Both the position numbers and the translations under genes were made by a program. From assembly GCF_030167915.1 (NCBI RefSeq), contig NZ_JARGNB010000004.1, positions 248,001-312,000 of the forward strand: a stretch of 64,000 nucleotides of DNA, in the 5' to 3' direction. Origin of the DNA: Aquabacterium humicola (GTDB lineage: Bacteria > Pseudomonadota > Gammaproteobacteria > Burkholderiales > Burkholderiaceae_C). The notes beneath the pieces were generated by a model. That model ran no database searches and was not told the origin of the DNA. It saw only the letters and a program-made list of their open reading frames with translations. Within the stretch, counting starts at the first letter, position 1. Each line of letters starts with the position of its first letter. Positions 50,701 to 59,256 of this stretch are shown here, piece by piece.

Positions 50701-51201
50701 CCGCGGGTCGGTGCGCGCGAAGTCCTGCAGGCTGCGCGAAATCGTCGCGAGCGAATTGAGCTCCCGTGCGCCGATGTTGGTGCCCGAACCCATGTTCGAG
50801 CTGCCGAAGCGCGCCGATTGCGCCTGCCCCGTCACCACCACCGTCGCGGTGCCCACCCCGATCGCGCCATCCAGCGTCGTCGTCTCGGCCAGCGCCAGAT
50901 AGACGTCGTTGCGCGTATCGGTCTGCCCGTCCTTCGTGAAGGTCACCGTGTACGGCCCGCCGACCCGCAGGCCGCGGACGGCGTAGCGGCCCTCGGCATC
51001 GGTCGTCACGTTGTTGGTGGAGCCCGATTCGACATGGCGAATCGTCACCGCCGCTCCGGCCACCGGCCTGCCACCCGCATCCGTCACCCGCCCGCCGACT
51101 GCGGCGGTGGTGTTCTGCGCCAGCACCGGCGTCGCTGCCGCCATCGCCACGGCGATGCTGATCACCGTCCTCGGAAAACCGAACCAGTGCCTGTCGTTCA
51201 T
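47764..51201 (-). CDS. Oar-like TonB-dependent outer-membrane receptor
   Basis: Outer-membrane protein of 1145 residues. A signal peptide ends at V-L-A-Q near residue 29. A carboxypeptidase-regulatory-like beta-sandwich (GGRVTDAGGRPVAGAAVTI) covers about 33-110. A plug domain follows (GARELNSLATISRSLQDFARTDPRVS, VTVDGVNISDTFGLK), then a large beta barrel ending in the outer-membrane signature Y-E-F. This domain order is that of Myxococcus Oar and related receptors for large or proteinaceous ligands. ATG at 51201 is chosen because GAGGAG lies eight bases before it; a GTG nine bases upstream is too close to that site. GC is visibly lower than in neighbours. Confidence 0.88.
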   Translation of the reverse strand: MNDRHWFGFPRTVISIAVAMAAATPVLAQNTTAAVGGRVTDAGGRPVAGAAVTIRHVESGSTNNVTTDAEGRYAVRGLRVGGPYTVTFTKDGQTDTRNDVYLALAETTTLDGAIGVGTATVVVTGQAQSARFGSSNMGSGTNIGARELNSLATISRSLQDFARTDPRVSQTDKERGEISIAGQNSRFNSVTVDGVNISDTFGLKANNLPTLKQPISLDAIQSVQINVSNYDVTQKGYVGGNINAVTKSGTNEVHGSVFHTYRDDDHLSGDRYNRTNDTFSGAPNFTETLRGFVLGGPIVKDKLFFFVGYEELLSSKAAPEFGPLGGAKTNVGITSSAIASAAQIAKSTYNLDFGSIEAPGKLKTTVKDTLLKLDWNINDDHRANVRYTKTDQIDPSLNNITPTALSFNTNWHDLNDVIETVVGQWFADWTPNFSTELKVSNRKYDSITINSVSMPQIGLNFTGALPPGTPSSVQSNRTLFAGTERSRHFNALKTKTNDAYLGATWTTGPHELKFGADIVENTIYNAFLQDVYGNYTFRCLDANPATNPNFTYRFNNGAALSCGNATAAQVEAALLENFQRGRVAQFQVQAPFSGKTIDDGVARWSITDTGLFAQDTWKVNKQLTLTGGVRIDITTTGDKPLYNAAAAAPMVAANVQTNTRQTGGFGLDNSVTLDGEKLVQPRFGFNYNLDTTDKRRQQVRGGIGLFQGAAATVWLSNPYSNTGIATRFIGCGGTFAPCVNTNDNGIFNPDPTKQPTSLPGAAPAANVDFIEKGLGQPSVWKMNLAYDAELPWGGLVAGAEWLHTDTKQGIYYRHLNLGAPTRTGPDGRDLFYGATGYDPACWDRNGNAVSTCSVRNRALNNASYANVLLASKTGKGSADSLTMSLSQPAAAGLGWQLAYTRARAKEVSPLTSSVSNSNWAARSSLNPNEEVAANSPYLVRDRVSASLTWSQAFIGKYKTSVGLFYEGRTGKPYSWTFDNDANGDGLAGNDLMYIPTAPGSGEVIFASGTFPSAAAAEAAFWDTVHRYPELTRSRGGVTKRNGSFSPFTNSFDLRVSQEVPGFMSGHKGVISFDILNLGNLLDRRWGRIDEVGFQSSGGQARSFVRYAGMRDGKYVYNVIPLEDLQTRQAKGESQWAVQVTLKYEF

Positions 51202-51344
51202 CGTGTCCACTCCTCGAGAGTCAAAAAATTTCGGCCGCCGCTCACCATGCGTGGCCGAAGCAGGGGGTGCCGAGGCGCCGCTGACGCGTCGGTGCCGAGG
51301 CCACGCTTACGCAAGTGCCCTGCCAGCGTCCGTGCACCAGAATC

Positions 51345-51358
51345 TGACCAAAGGGTCA
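51345..51358. promoter_or_regulatory. TGACC-N4-GGTCA palindrome upstream of the Oar-like receptor
   Basis: TGACCAAAGGGTCA, flanked by C and A, is identical in its arms to the site at 54510-54523. It lies 144 bases upstream of the receptor start, in the 383-bp gap 51202-51584. Beside it a stem-loop at 51371-51403 (arms GCGGGC and GCCCGC outside ACCCG / CGGGT) may terminate the nucleotidase transcript. The rest of the gap shows nothing recognisable. Confidence 0.6.
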
Positions 51359-51584
51359 ATTTCACGCAAAGCGGGCGACCCGGGCTAGCACGGGTTTGCC
51401 CGCAATTCGGCATTTCGCCAACACTCGGATTGGTGCGCGGCGGGCACTGCGACGGTGCGTCCAGCGGCGGCCGATGGCGTGCACTGTGCCGGCGGTCGAT
51501 GCAAGCCCGATGACAGCGGCGTGGCTTGTCGTGCGGCGGTCACGCGGGTCACCCGCCACGCTGCGGCGGCGGGCGCCGCCGGCC

Positions 51585-53378
51585 TCACTCGACCCAGTGG
51601 ATGCGCGGCGCGGCCGCCGGCGCCGGCGTGCTGCCCAGGTAGGCGAGCAGCGCATCGAGGTCGAGCTCGCCGCCCAGCCGGTCGCGTCCGTTCTTCAGCA
51701 GCACGAAGCCGTCGCCGCCTTCGGCGAGGTAGCTGTTCACCGTCACGCGGTAGGTGGCCTCGGGCCGCAGCGGCGCGCCGTCGATCGTGATGTCCTGCGC
51801 CCGCTGCCCGTGCGGCGCCGCTGCGACCCAGCGGTAGCGCAGGCTGGCCGACGGGTGCAGCAGGTGCGCGCCGCTGTGGCCCGGCGGCTGCTGCGATTCG
51901 AGCAGCGCCTTCAGCTCGGCGCCGCTGAAGCTCATCACGACCAGGCTGTTGCCGAAGGGCTGCATCGTGAACGCATCGCCGAAGGTGACGGCGCAGGGCG
52001 GCGTGCCGCGGCACAGCAGGTCGCTGCGGATGCCGCCGGGGTTCATCAGCGCGAGCTGCGCGCCGCCCTTGGCCGGGTCGCGCGTGGCCGCCAACTGCGC
52101 GTCGGCGATCAGCCGACCGGCCGGGCTGTCGACCTTGGCCGAGCGCTCGCCGCGCTCGAAGCTGCCGCCGATGCGGCCCACTTCGCGTTGCGTGCGCGGC
52201 GCCGCGGCCGCGCTGAACTGCGCGACGACCTGCGCCACCTCGCGGTCGGGCTTCGCCTCGCGCAGCGCGGCACTCCACGGCGCGGGCTGCGCGGCGACCA
52301 GCGCCGTGCGCTGGGCCGCGTCGGTGCGCTCGTTGAGCACCGGCAGGTTGCGGCTGCGCGTGCGCGCGCGGTCGACGCGGCCGGTAGCCGGGTCGATGAA
52401 CAGGTCGGTCGCCGACAGCCCGCGGCTGTACGAGAACGACTGGATCACCGGCCGGCCGTCGATCACGCAGCGGTAGCCCTGGTGGCTGTGGCCGGTGAGG
52501 ATCAGGTCGACGTCCGGCGTGATGCGCTGCGCGAGCTCGACGATCGGCCCGCGCAGACCGGGGCAGCGCTCGTCGTTCCAGTCGGCCGGCTGCTCGGCGG
52601 AGCCGATCACGCCGCCTTCGTGCATCGTGACGACCAGCGCATTCACGCCCTGGGCCTTCAGCGCGGCGGCGGCCCGGTTGATCGCCTCGGCCTCCTCGAT
52701 GAAGCGCAGCCCGGCGACCCCCGAGGGCACGACGATGGTCGGCGTCCAGCGCGTCACGGCGCCGATGAAGCCGACCTTCACCGGGCCGACCTGGCGCACC
52801 CAGCTCGGCGCCAGCAAGCTGCCGCCGCCGGCGCGTTCGACGTTGGCGGCGACCAGCGGGAAGCGCGCGCCGGTGTAGTGCTTCAGCGCGCAGGAGGTGG
52901 TCGTCGCGCCCGCCGGGTTCGGCGCGCAGCCGCCGCCGAGCACGCGCTGCAGCTCGCCGCTGCCGGCATCGAACTCGTGGTTGCCCGGCGCGCCAACGTC
53001 GACGCCGATCGCATTCATCACGTCGATCGTCGATTCGTGGCGGAACAGCGTCGAGACCAGCGGCGCGGCGCCGATCATGTCGCCCGAGGACACCAGCACG
53101 CTGTGCGGCGCGCCGTCGCGCAGCGACTTCACGAGGCCGGCGAAGGCGGTGGCGCCGCCGACGTTCACGCGCAGGCTGGCGCCTGGCTTGCCCGGGTCCG
53201 GCAGGGTGAGCGTCTGGCTGCCGGCCTCGAGGTGGCCGTGGTAGTCGTTGAAGCCGATGACGCGCAGCTGCACCGGGCGCGGCGGCAGCGGCGGGGCGGT
53301 CGAGCAGGCGGCCAGCGCCGCGGCGAGCGTGGTGGCGATCGACCACGCGCCCAGGGACGAGAGCCGGATCGGCGTCAT
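51585..53378 (-). CDS. 5'-nucleotidase/metallophosphatase lipoprotein
   Basis: Predicted exported nucleotidase of 597 residues, dephosphorylating extracellular nucleotides or related phosphoesters. The lipobox L-A-A-C is at about residue 25. The N-terminal metallophosphatase domain has FNDYHGHLE, SSGDMIGA, GAPGNHEFD and LTGHSHQGY. The C-terminal 5'-nucleotidase domain has ALMNPGGIRSDL and FGNSLVVMSFSG. ATG at 53378 overlaps the adenosine deaminase stop, so dephosphorylation and deamination are encoded as one unit. The C-terminal AEGGDGFVLL stretch is also typical of UshA/NutA relatives. Confidence 0.9.
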   Translation of the reverse strand: MTPIRLSSLGAWSIATTLAAALAACSTAPPLPPRPVQLRVIGFNDYHGHLEAGSQTLTLPDPGKPGASLRVNVGGATAFAGLVKSLRDGAPHSVLVSSGDMIGAAPLVSTLFRHESTIDVMNAIGVDVGAPGNHEFDAGSGELQRVLGGGCAPNPAGATTTSCALKHYTGARFPLVAANVERAGGGSLLAPSWVRQVGPVKVGFIGAVTRWTPTIVVPSGVAGLRFIEEAEAINRAAAALKAQGVNALVVTMHEGGVIGSAEQPADWNDERCPGLRGPIVELAQRITPDVDLILTGHSHQGYRCVIDGRPVIQSFSYSRGLSATDLFIDPATGRVDRARTRSRNLPVLNERTDAAQRTALVAAQPAPWSAALREAKPDREVAQVVAQFSAAAAPRTQREVGRIGGSFERGERSAKVDSPAGRLIADAQLAATRDPAKGGAQLALMNPGGIRSDLLCRGTPPCAVTFGDAFTMQPFGNSLVVMSFSGAELKALLESQQPPGHSGAHLLHPSASLRYRWVAAAPHGQRAQDITIDGAPLRPEATYRVTVNSYLAEGGDGFVLLKNGRDRLGGELDLDALLAYLGSTPAPAAAPRIHWVE

Positions 53379-54445
53379 GCAGCGGCACTCCAGGCGTCGA
53401 TCGTCGCGCGCGCCGCGGCCCGGTCGGCCCCCGGCAGGAAGGACGCGTCGGCCGCGGCCTGGCCCATGCGCTTGAGGTCCTCCCACGAGAACCCGGCCTC
53501 GCGCACCAGCGCGGCGGCTTCGTCCGAGTGCGACAGGCAGGAGATCAGCCGGTTGTCGGTGTGGAAGGAGAGCGAGACGCCGGCATCCCACAACGCACGG
53601 ATCGGGTGCGTGGCGATCGACGTCGCCGCACCGGTGTGCACGTTGCTGGTCGGGCAGACCTCCAGGTGCAGGCCCATCGACCGCACCTCGTCGAGCATCG
53701 CCGCGCCTTTCGGCGTGCCGATCACCTCGGCCAGCCGCACGCCGTGGCCGATGCGCCTGGCGCCGAGCCGGCCGGCCTCGAGCACGCGCTCGGCGCCGTC
53801 GGCCTCGCCGGCATGCAAAGTGAGCGGCAGGCCCCGCTCGGTCAGCCGTGCCAGCAGCGCGGCATGCGGCGTCGCTGGAAAGCCGTGCTCCGGGCCGGCG
53901 AGGTCGAAGCCGACCACGCCCCGGCCCTGGTAGCGCAGCGCCAGCTCGGCGCTGCGGGTGATCTCGGCCGCATCGTGCTGGCGCATGCCGCAGACGATCA
54001 GCCCGGTCGGCAGCGGCGAACGCGCCAGGCCGGCCAGCATCGCCTCGACCGCCGCTTCGCCGCTGACGCCGTGCGGCTCGAACAGCAGCGGCGCGATGCG
54101 GAACTCGGCCAGCACGCAGCCGTCGAGCCGCGCGTCCTCCGCGGCCTCGAAGGCCACGCGCTGCAGCGCGGCCGGCGTGGCCATCGCGGCGATCGTCAGC
54201 GCGAAGCCGCGCAGGTATTCGACCAGCGAGCCGGCGTGGGCCCGGGCATCGAACCAGGCCGCCAACGAATCCTCGTCGGCCGCGGGCGCCTGCAGGCCGC
54301 GCTGCTGCAGCAGATCGAGCAGGGTCGAGACGCGCAGGCCGCCGTCCAGGTGTTCGTGCAGCAGCACCTTCGGCAGGCGCCGCGCGATCATGTCGATGTC
54401 CACCGGATCGGTGGGTCGCGACGTTGGATGAGGGGTGTCCTTCAT
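53375..54445 (-). CDS. add: Adenosine deaminase
   Basis: Zinc enzyme of 356 residues converting adenosine or deoxyadenosine to inosine forms. Metal and catalytic residues are in LLHEHLDGGLR, LTLHAGEADGAE (histidine and catalytic glutamate), ARRIGHGVRL and SFHTDNRLIS (aspartate). The CPTSNVHTGA motif is diagnostic of the ADA group against AMP deaminase. It is cytoplasmic and first in the operon with the nucleotidase, and divergent from the nucleoside transporter operon. Some relatives act on adenine; the substrate is inferred from motifs and context. Confidence 0.88.
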   Translation of the reverse strand: MKDTPHPTSRPTDPVDIDMIARRLPKVLLHEHLDGGLRVSTLLDLLQQRGLQAPAADEDSLAAWFDARAHAGSLVEYLRGFALTIAAMATPAALQRVAFEAAEDARLDGCVLAEFRIAPLLFEPHGVSGEAAVEAMLAGLARSPLPTGLIVCGMRQHDAAEITRSAELALRYQGRGVVGFDLAGPEHGFPATPHAALLARLTERGLPLTLHAGEADGAERVLEAGRLGARRIGHGVRLAEVIGTPKGAAMLDEVRSMGLHLEVCPTSNVHTGAATSIATHPIRALWDAGVSLSFHTDNRLISCLSHSDEAAALVREAGFSWEDLKRMGQAAADASFLPGADRAAARATIDAWSAAA

Positions 54446-54509
54446 CGCGCGATGCTACCGCCGGCCAGTGGCCCTCGCGGCTCCAAAAGGGGCCGGATGG
54501 GTAGAAACC

Positions 54510-54523
54510 TGACCGCTTGGTCA
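54510..54523. promoter_or_regulatory. TGACC-N4-GGTCA palindrome between add and the nucleoside transporter operon
   Basis: TGACCGCTTGGTCA, flanked by C and A as at 51345, lies 65 bases upstream of add and 115 bases upstream of the binding-protein gene in the 192-bp divergent promoter 54446-54637. It could serve both directions. No firm -35/-10 pair could be assigned. Confidence 0.6.
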
Positions 54524-54637
54524 AGTGAGAGGGCACTCGTCAAGGGGTCTGGATTGCGCGCAAGTACCGGGGAGATTCCGGTCCGAGTCTTGCTATCCTG
54601 CCCGCCACATCAACGCCATCACAGGGGTAACCCGCAT

Positions 54638-55606
54638 ATGAAGCCCACGCTGCTCGCCCTGGCCTGTCTCACTCTCGCCGCCGGCGCGGCGAAGGCCCAG
54701 CCCGCCGTCATCTACGACATGGGCGGCAAGTTCGACAAGTCCTTCAACGAGGCCGCCTACAACGGCGCCGAGCGCTGGAAGAAGGAAAGCGGCAAGGCCT
54801 ATCTCGACTTCGAGATCGCCAACGAGGCGCAGCGCGAGCAGGCGATGCGGCGCATGGCCGACAAGGGCGCCAATCCGATCATCGCGATCGGCTTCTCGCA
54901 GGGCTCGACGGTCGAGAAGGTGTCGAAGGACTTCCCGAAGCTGCAGTTCGCGATCATCGATTCGGTGGTCAAGAACCCGAACGTCGAATCGATCGTCTTC
55001 AAGGAACAGGAAGGCAGCTTCCTGGTCGGCATGATGGCCGCGCTGGCGTCGAAGACCGGCAAGGTCGGCTTCGTCGGCGGCATGGACATCCCGCTGATCC
55101 GCAAGTTCCAGTGCGGCTACGAGCAGGGTGCGAAGTACGCCAACCCGAAGGCCGAAGTAACGTCCAACATGACCGGCACCACGCCGTCCGCCTGGAATGA
55201 TCCGACGCGCGGCGCCGAGCTGGCGAAGGCGCAGTTCGCCAAGGGTGTGGACGTGGTGTTCGCCGCCGCCGGCGGCACCGGCATCGGCGTCTACCAGGCC
55301 GCCAAGGACGCGGGCAAGCTGGCCATCGGCGTCGACAGCAACCAGAACCACCTGCAGCCCGGCACGATGCTGACCTCGATGGTCAAGCGCGTCGACGTCG
55401 CGGTGTTCAATGCCGCGAAGAAGACCAACCCCGGGGTCACGGTGCTGGGCCTGAAGGAAGGCGGCGTCGACTACGCGCTGGACCAGCACAACGAGAAGCT
55501 GGTGTCGGCCGACATGAAGAAGCGCGTCGATGCGGCCAAGGCCGACATCATCGCCGGCAAGATCAAGGTCGCCGACTACATGGCCGACAACGCCTGCAAG
55601 TACTGA
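54638..55606 (+). CDS. BMP-family nucleoside-binding periplasmic protein of an ABC transporter
   Basis: Substrate-binding protein of 322 residues from the PnrA/BMP family, which binds purine nucleosides. A signal peptide ends at A-K-A near residue 20; there is no lipobox cysteine, unlike many BMP proteins of Gram-positive bacteria and spirochaetes. Family motifs are VIYDMGGKFDKSFNEAAYNG, IIAIGFSQGS, GKVGFVGGMDIPLIRKF and GVDSNQNHLQPGTMLTSM. AGGGG precedes the ATG at 54638. It heads the operon with ATPase, permeases and cytidine deaminase. Confidence 0.93.
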   Translation: MKPTLLALACLTLAAGAAKAQPAVIYDMGGKFDKSFNEAAYNGAERWKKESGKAYLDFEIANEAQREQAMRRMADKGANPIIAIGFSQGSTVEKVSKDFPKLQFAIIDSVVKNPNVESIVFKEQEGSFLVGMMAALASKTGKVGFVGGMDIPLIRKFQCGYEQGAKYANPKAEVTSNMTGTTPSAWNDPTRGAELAKAQFAKGVDVVFAAAGGTGIGVYQAAKDAGKLAIGVDSNQNHLQPGTMLTSMVKRVDVAVFNAAKKTNPGVTVLGLKEGGVDYALDQHNEKLVSADMKKRVDAAKADIIAGKIKVADYMADNACKY

Positions 55607-55608
55607 TC

Positions 55609-57159
55609 TTGTCCAGCCGCGCGCCGGCCGTGCTGATGCGCGGCATCCACAAGCGATTCGGCGCCGTTCAAGCCAACAGGGACGTCACGCTCGCCGTGTC
55701 TTCGGGCACGGTGCACGGCATCGTCGGCGAGAACGGCGCGGGCAAGAGCACCTTGATGTCGATCCTCTACGGCTTCTACCAGGCCGATTCGGGATCGATC
55801 GAGGTCGAGGGCAAGCCGGTGACGATCACCGGCTCGAAGGAAGCGATCGCGCTGGGCATCGGCATGGTGCACCAGCACTTCATGCTGGTCGACCCGCTCT
55901 CGGCGCTCGACAACATCATGCTCGGCGCCGAGCCCGACTGGCGGCTGCAGGCCGCGCGCGCCGAGGTGCGCACCAAGCTCGACGCGCTGATGCACGACAC
56001 CGGGCTGGTGGTGCGCCTGGACACGCCGGTGGAGGACCTGCCGGTCGGCGAGCGCCAGCGGCTGGAGATCCTGAAGGCGCTGTACCGCGGCGCGCGCATC
56101 CTGATCCTCGACGAGCCCACCGCGGTGCTGACGCCGCAGGAGACCGACCAGCTCTTCGTCACCCTGCGCCGGCTGCGCGCGCAGGGCACGACGATCCTGC
56201 TGATCACGCACAAGCTGAAGGAAATCCTCGCGCTGTGCGACCAGGTGACGGTGATGCGCGCCGGCGCCGTGGTGCTGGATTGCCCGATCGCCGACACCAG
56301 CCTCGACAAGCTGGCCGAGGCGATGGTCGGCCGGCGCGTGAACCTCGGCCGCGACGCGGCGTCGGCGCGGCCGAAGACCGGCGCCGTGCTGCTGGACGCG
56401 AAACACCTGCAGTGGGCCGATGCGCTGGGCGTCGTTCGGCTGGCCGACGTGTCGCTCACCTTGCGTGCTGGCGAGATCGTCGGCATCGCCGGCGTCTCGG
56501 GCAACGGCCAGAGCGAGCTGCTCGAAGCGCTGTCGGGCATGAAGGCGCCGCAGGCCGGCGAGCTGATGCTGGCCGGCGCATCGTTCACCGCGAAGGACTG
56601 GCTCGACCCGGCGCGCGCCCGCGAGCTCGGCCTCGCGCACGTGCCGGAGGACCGCCACCGCGTCGGCATGGTGCTGCCTTTTGCGGCGTGGGAGACCGCG
56701 ATCCTCGGACACCAGAAGCTCGCGCGCTTCGCCGGCCGCTTCGGCTGGCTGAAGCAGGCCGCGATGCGCGCCGACACCGCGCGCATGATGGAAGACTACG
56801 ACGTGCGGCCGCGCAACCCGCTGCTGCGCTCGTCGAAGTTCTCCGGCGGCAACCAGCAGAAGCTGGTGCTGGCGCGCGAGGCGGTGGTCAAGCCGAAGGT
56901 GCTGCTGGTCGGCCAGCCGACGCGCGGCGTCGACATCGGCGCGATCGAGTTCATCCACGGCCAGCTGCGCGCGATGCGCGATGCCGGCGGCGCGGTGCTG
57001 GTGGTGTCGTCCGAGCTCGACGAGATCCTCGCGCTGTCCGACCGCGTGCTGGTGATGGACCGCGGCCGCATCGCCGGCGAGCTGCCGATCGAGGACTGCA
57101 CCGAAGCCGCGCTCGGCCGCCTGATGTGCGGCGCGACCGCGACGGAACCCGCCGCATGA
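55609..57159 (+). CDS. Nucleoside ABC transporter, double ATP-binding subunit
   Basis: ATPase of 516 residues with two ABC domains, the NupA/YufO type that pairs with BMP proteins. Domain 1 has Walker A GENGAGKST and Walker B ILILDEPTAVLT, but its signature is LPVGERQR instead of LSGGQ. Domain 2 has a degenerate Walker A (GVSGNGQSE), an intact SGGNQQK signature and Walker B VLLVGQPTRGVD. One competent and one degenerate site is usual in this subfamily. The start is TTG at 55609, two bases after the binding-protein stop. Confidence 0.92.
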   Translation: MSSRAPAVLMRGIHKRFGAVQANRDVTLAVSSGTVHGIVGENGAGKSTLMSILYGFYQADSGSIEVEGKPVTITGSKEAIALGIGMVHQHFMLVDPLSALDNIMLGAEPDWRLQAARAEVRTKLDALMHDTGLVVRLDTPVEDLPVGERQRLEILKALYRGARILILDEPTAVLTPQETDQLFVTLRRLRAQGTTILLITHKLKEILALCDQVTVMRAGAVVLDCPIADTSLDKLAEAMVGRRVNLGRDAASARPKTGAVLLDAKHLQWADALGVVRLADVSLTLRAGEIVGIAGVSGNGQSELLEALSGMKAPQAGELMLAGASFTAKDWLDPARARELGLAHVPEDRHRVGMVLPFAAWETAILGHQKLARFAGRFGWLKQAAMRADTARMMEDYDVRPRNPLLRSSKFSGGNQQKLVLAREAVVKPKVLLVGQPTRGVDIGAIEFIHGQLRAMRDAGGAVLVVSSELDEILALSDRVLVMDRGRIAGELPIEDCTEAALGRLMCGATATEPAA

Positions 57160-58286
57160 GCCAACCCGTCGAATTGCCGCGCTGGATCGACATCGGCGTG
57201 CTGCCGCTGGTCAACCTCGGCATGGCACTGGTCGTCGCCGGCATCGTCGTCGCCGGCATCGGGCTCGACCCGCTGCAAGTGATCACGCTGCTGGTGAAAG
57301 GCGCGTTCGGCACGCGCGCCGGCATCGGCTACACGCTGTACTACGCGACCACCTTCGTCTTCGCCGGCCTCGCGGTAGCGATGGCCTTCCACGGCGGGCT
57401 GTTCAACATCGGCGGCGAGGGCCAGGCGCTGATCGGCGGGCTCGGCGCGTCGCTGGCCGCGCTGGCCTGGGGCGCCGCGCTGCCGGCCTGGGTCATGCTG
57501 CCGCTGATGGTGGCGGCCGCCGCGCTCTTCGGCGCCGCGTGGGCCGCCGTGCCCGCCGCACTGCAGGCCTGGCGCGGCAGCCACATCGTCATCACGACGA
57601 TCATGTTCAACTTCATCGCGTCGGCGCTGCTGGGCTACCTGGTGGTCAACGTGCTGAAGGAGCCCGGCAACATGACGCCCGAGAGCCGCGCCTTCGATGC
57701 GTCGGCCCATGTGCCCGGCCTGCACGAGGCGCTGGGCTGGCTCGGCATCGAGTGGCCGAAGACGCCGGCGAACCTGTCGCTGCTGCTGGCGATCGCCGCG
57801 GCGGTGTGCATCGGCCTGCTGCTGTGGAAGACGCGCGCCGGCTACGAGTTGCGCGCGGTCGGCTTCTCGCCCGATGCGGCGCACTACGCCGGCGTGAAGC
57901 CGAAGCGCCAGATCATGGTCTCGATGATGATCGCCGGCGCGCTGGCCGGCGGCATCGCGGTCAACGAGCTGGGTGGCGTGCAGCACCGCCTGCTGATGGA
58001 CTTCGTCGCCGGCGCCGGCTTCACCGGCATCGCGGTCTCTCTGATCGGTCGCAACCACCCGGTAGGCATCGTGCTCGCGTCGCTGCTGTTCGGCGCGCTC
58101 TACCAGGGCGGCGCCGAGCTGTCGTTCGAGATCCCCGGCTTCAGCCGCGAGATGGTCGCCACCCTGCAGGGCCTGATCGTGCTGTTCTCCGGCGCGATGG
58201 CCACCGTCGCGGCGCCGACGCTGGCCAAGATCTATGCGCGCACGCGGCCCGCCGTTGCCCCGAAACCGGGAGTCGCGCATGGATGA
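57156..58286 (+). CDS. Nucleoside ABC transporter permease 1
   Basis: Inner-membrane permease of 376 residues in the BPD_transp_2/LivH-like superfamily, with about nine or ten helices. The motif FNIGGEGQALIGGLGAS and the region GFTGIAVSLIGRNHPVG are typical of NupB/YufP-type nucleoside permeases. ATG overlaps the ATPase stop by four bases, and its own end overlaps the next permease by eight. Confidence 0.92.
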   Translation: MSQPVELPRWIDIGVLPLVNLGMALVVAGIVVAGIGLDPLQVITLLVKGAFGTRAGIGYTLYYATTFVFAGLAVAMAFHGGLFNIGGEGQALIGGLGASLAALAWGAALPAWVMLPLMVAAAALFGAAWAAVPAALQAWRGSHIVITTIMFNFIASALLGYLVVNVLKEPGNMTPESRAFDASAHVPGLHEALGWLGIEWPKTPANLSLLLAIAAAVCIGLLLWKTRAGYELRAVGFSPDAAHYAGVKPKRQIMVSMMIAGALAGGIAVNELGGVQHRLLMDFVAGAGFTGIAVSLIGRNHPVGIVLASLLFGALYQGGAELSFEIPGFSREMVATLQGLIVLFSGAMATVAAPTLAKIYARTRPAVAPKPGVAHG

Positions 58287-59256
58287 GGTGCTGGTCGGCA
58301 CGCTGCTGGCGTCGACGCTGCGTGTGTCGGTGCCGCTGATCCTGTGCGCGCTGGCCGCGACCCTGAGCGAACGCGCGGGCGTCATCGACCTCGGCCTCGA
58401 GGGCAAGATGCTGATGGCGGCTTTCGCCGCCGGCGCGGCGGGCGCGACCAGCGGCTCGCTGGTGCTGGCGCTGGCGGCGGCGCTGGCGGTGGGCCTCGCG
58501 CTGTCGATGCTGCATGCCTATGCCTGCGTCAGCCACACCGGCGACCAGGTCGTCGCCGGCATGGCAATCACGATGACCGCCGCCGGCCTGACCGTGGTGC
58601 TGGGCATCGCCTGGTTCAAGCAGGGCGGGCAGACGCCGCCGCTGTCCGATGCGGTGCGGCTGGCCGCGTGGTTCGGTGGCATCGGCGAGGCACTGAAGGC
58701 GATTCCAGTGCTCGGCAATGCGCTGGCGCTGGCTTTCTTCGGCCACAACCTGATGGTCTACCTCGCGCTGCTGGCGGTGCCGGGCGTCTGGTGGCTGCTG
58801 TACCGCACCCGGCTGGGCCTGCGGCTGCGCGCGACCGGCGAGAACCCCGCGATGGTCGACGCCGCCGGTCTGTCGGTGAAGGGCCTGCGCTACCTGGCGC
58901 TGGCCTTCAACGGCACGCTGTGCTCGCTGGCCGGGGCCTACCTGGTGCTGGCGCAGAACGCGTCCTTCGTGCCGAACATGACGGCCGGCCGCGGCTACAT
59001 GGCGCTGGCGGCGATGATCTTCGGCAAGTGGCATCCGGTCGGCGCGCTGTGGGCCTGCCTGCTGTTCGGTTTCCTCGACGCCGTCGCGATACGGCTGCAG
59101 GGTGTCGCCTTGCCCGCGACCCTGGGCGGGGGTACCGTGCCGGTGCAGGCGATCCAGGCGCTGCCCTATGTGATGACGGTGGTGCTGCTGGCCGGCTTCA
59201 TCGGCCGCGCGCGCGCGCCCGCCGCGCTCGGCGTGCCCTACGTGAAGGAACGCTGA
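58279..59256 (+). CDS. Nucleoside ABC transporter permease 2
   Basis: Second permease, 325 residues, NupC/YufQ-type. Recognisable parts are the ATLSERAGVIDLGLEGKMLM helix, GDQVVAGMAITM and GYMALAAMIFGKWHPVGA. It forms the transmembrane channel with permease 1. Overlaps on both sides show tight translational coupling; its stop and the cytidine deaminase start share a base (TGATG). Confidence 0.92.
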   Translation: MDEVLVGTLLASTLRVSVPLILCALAATLSERAGVIDLGLEGKMLMAAFAAGAAGATSGSLVLALAAALAVGLALSMLHAYACVSHTGDQVVAGMAITMTAAGLTVVLGIAWFKQGGQTPPLSDAVRLAAWFGGIGEALKAIPVLGNALALAFFGHNLMVYLALLAVPGVWWLLYRTRLGLRLRATGENPAMVDAAGLSVKGLRYLALAFNGTLCSLAGAYLVLAQNASFVPNMTAGRGYMALAAMIFGKWHPVGALWACLLFGFLDAVAIRLQGVALPATLGGGTVPVQAIQALPYVMTVVLLAGFIGRARAPAALGVPYVKER

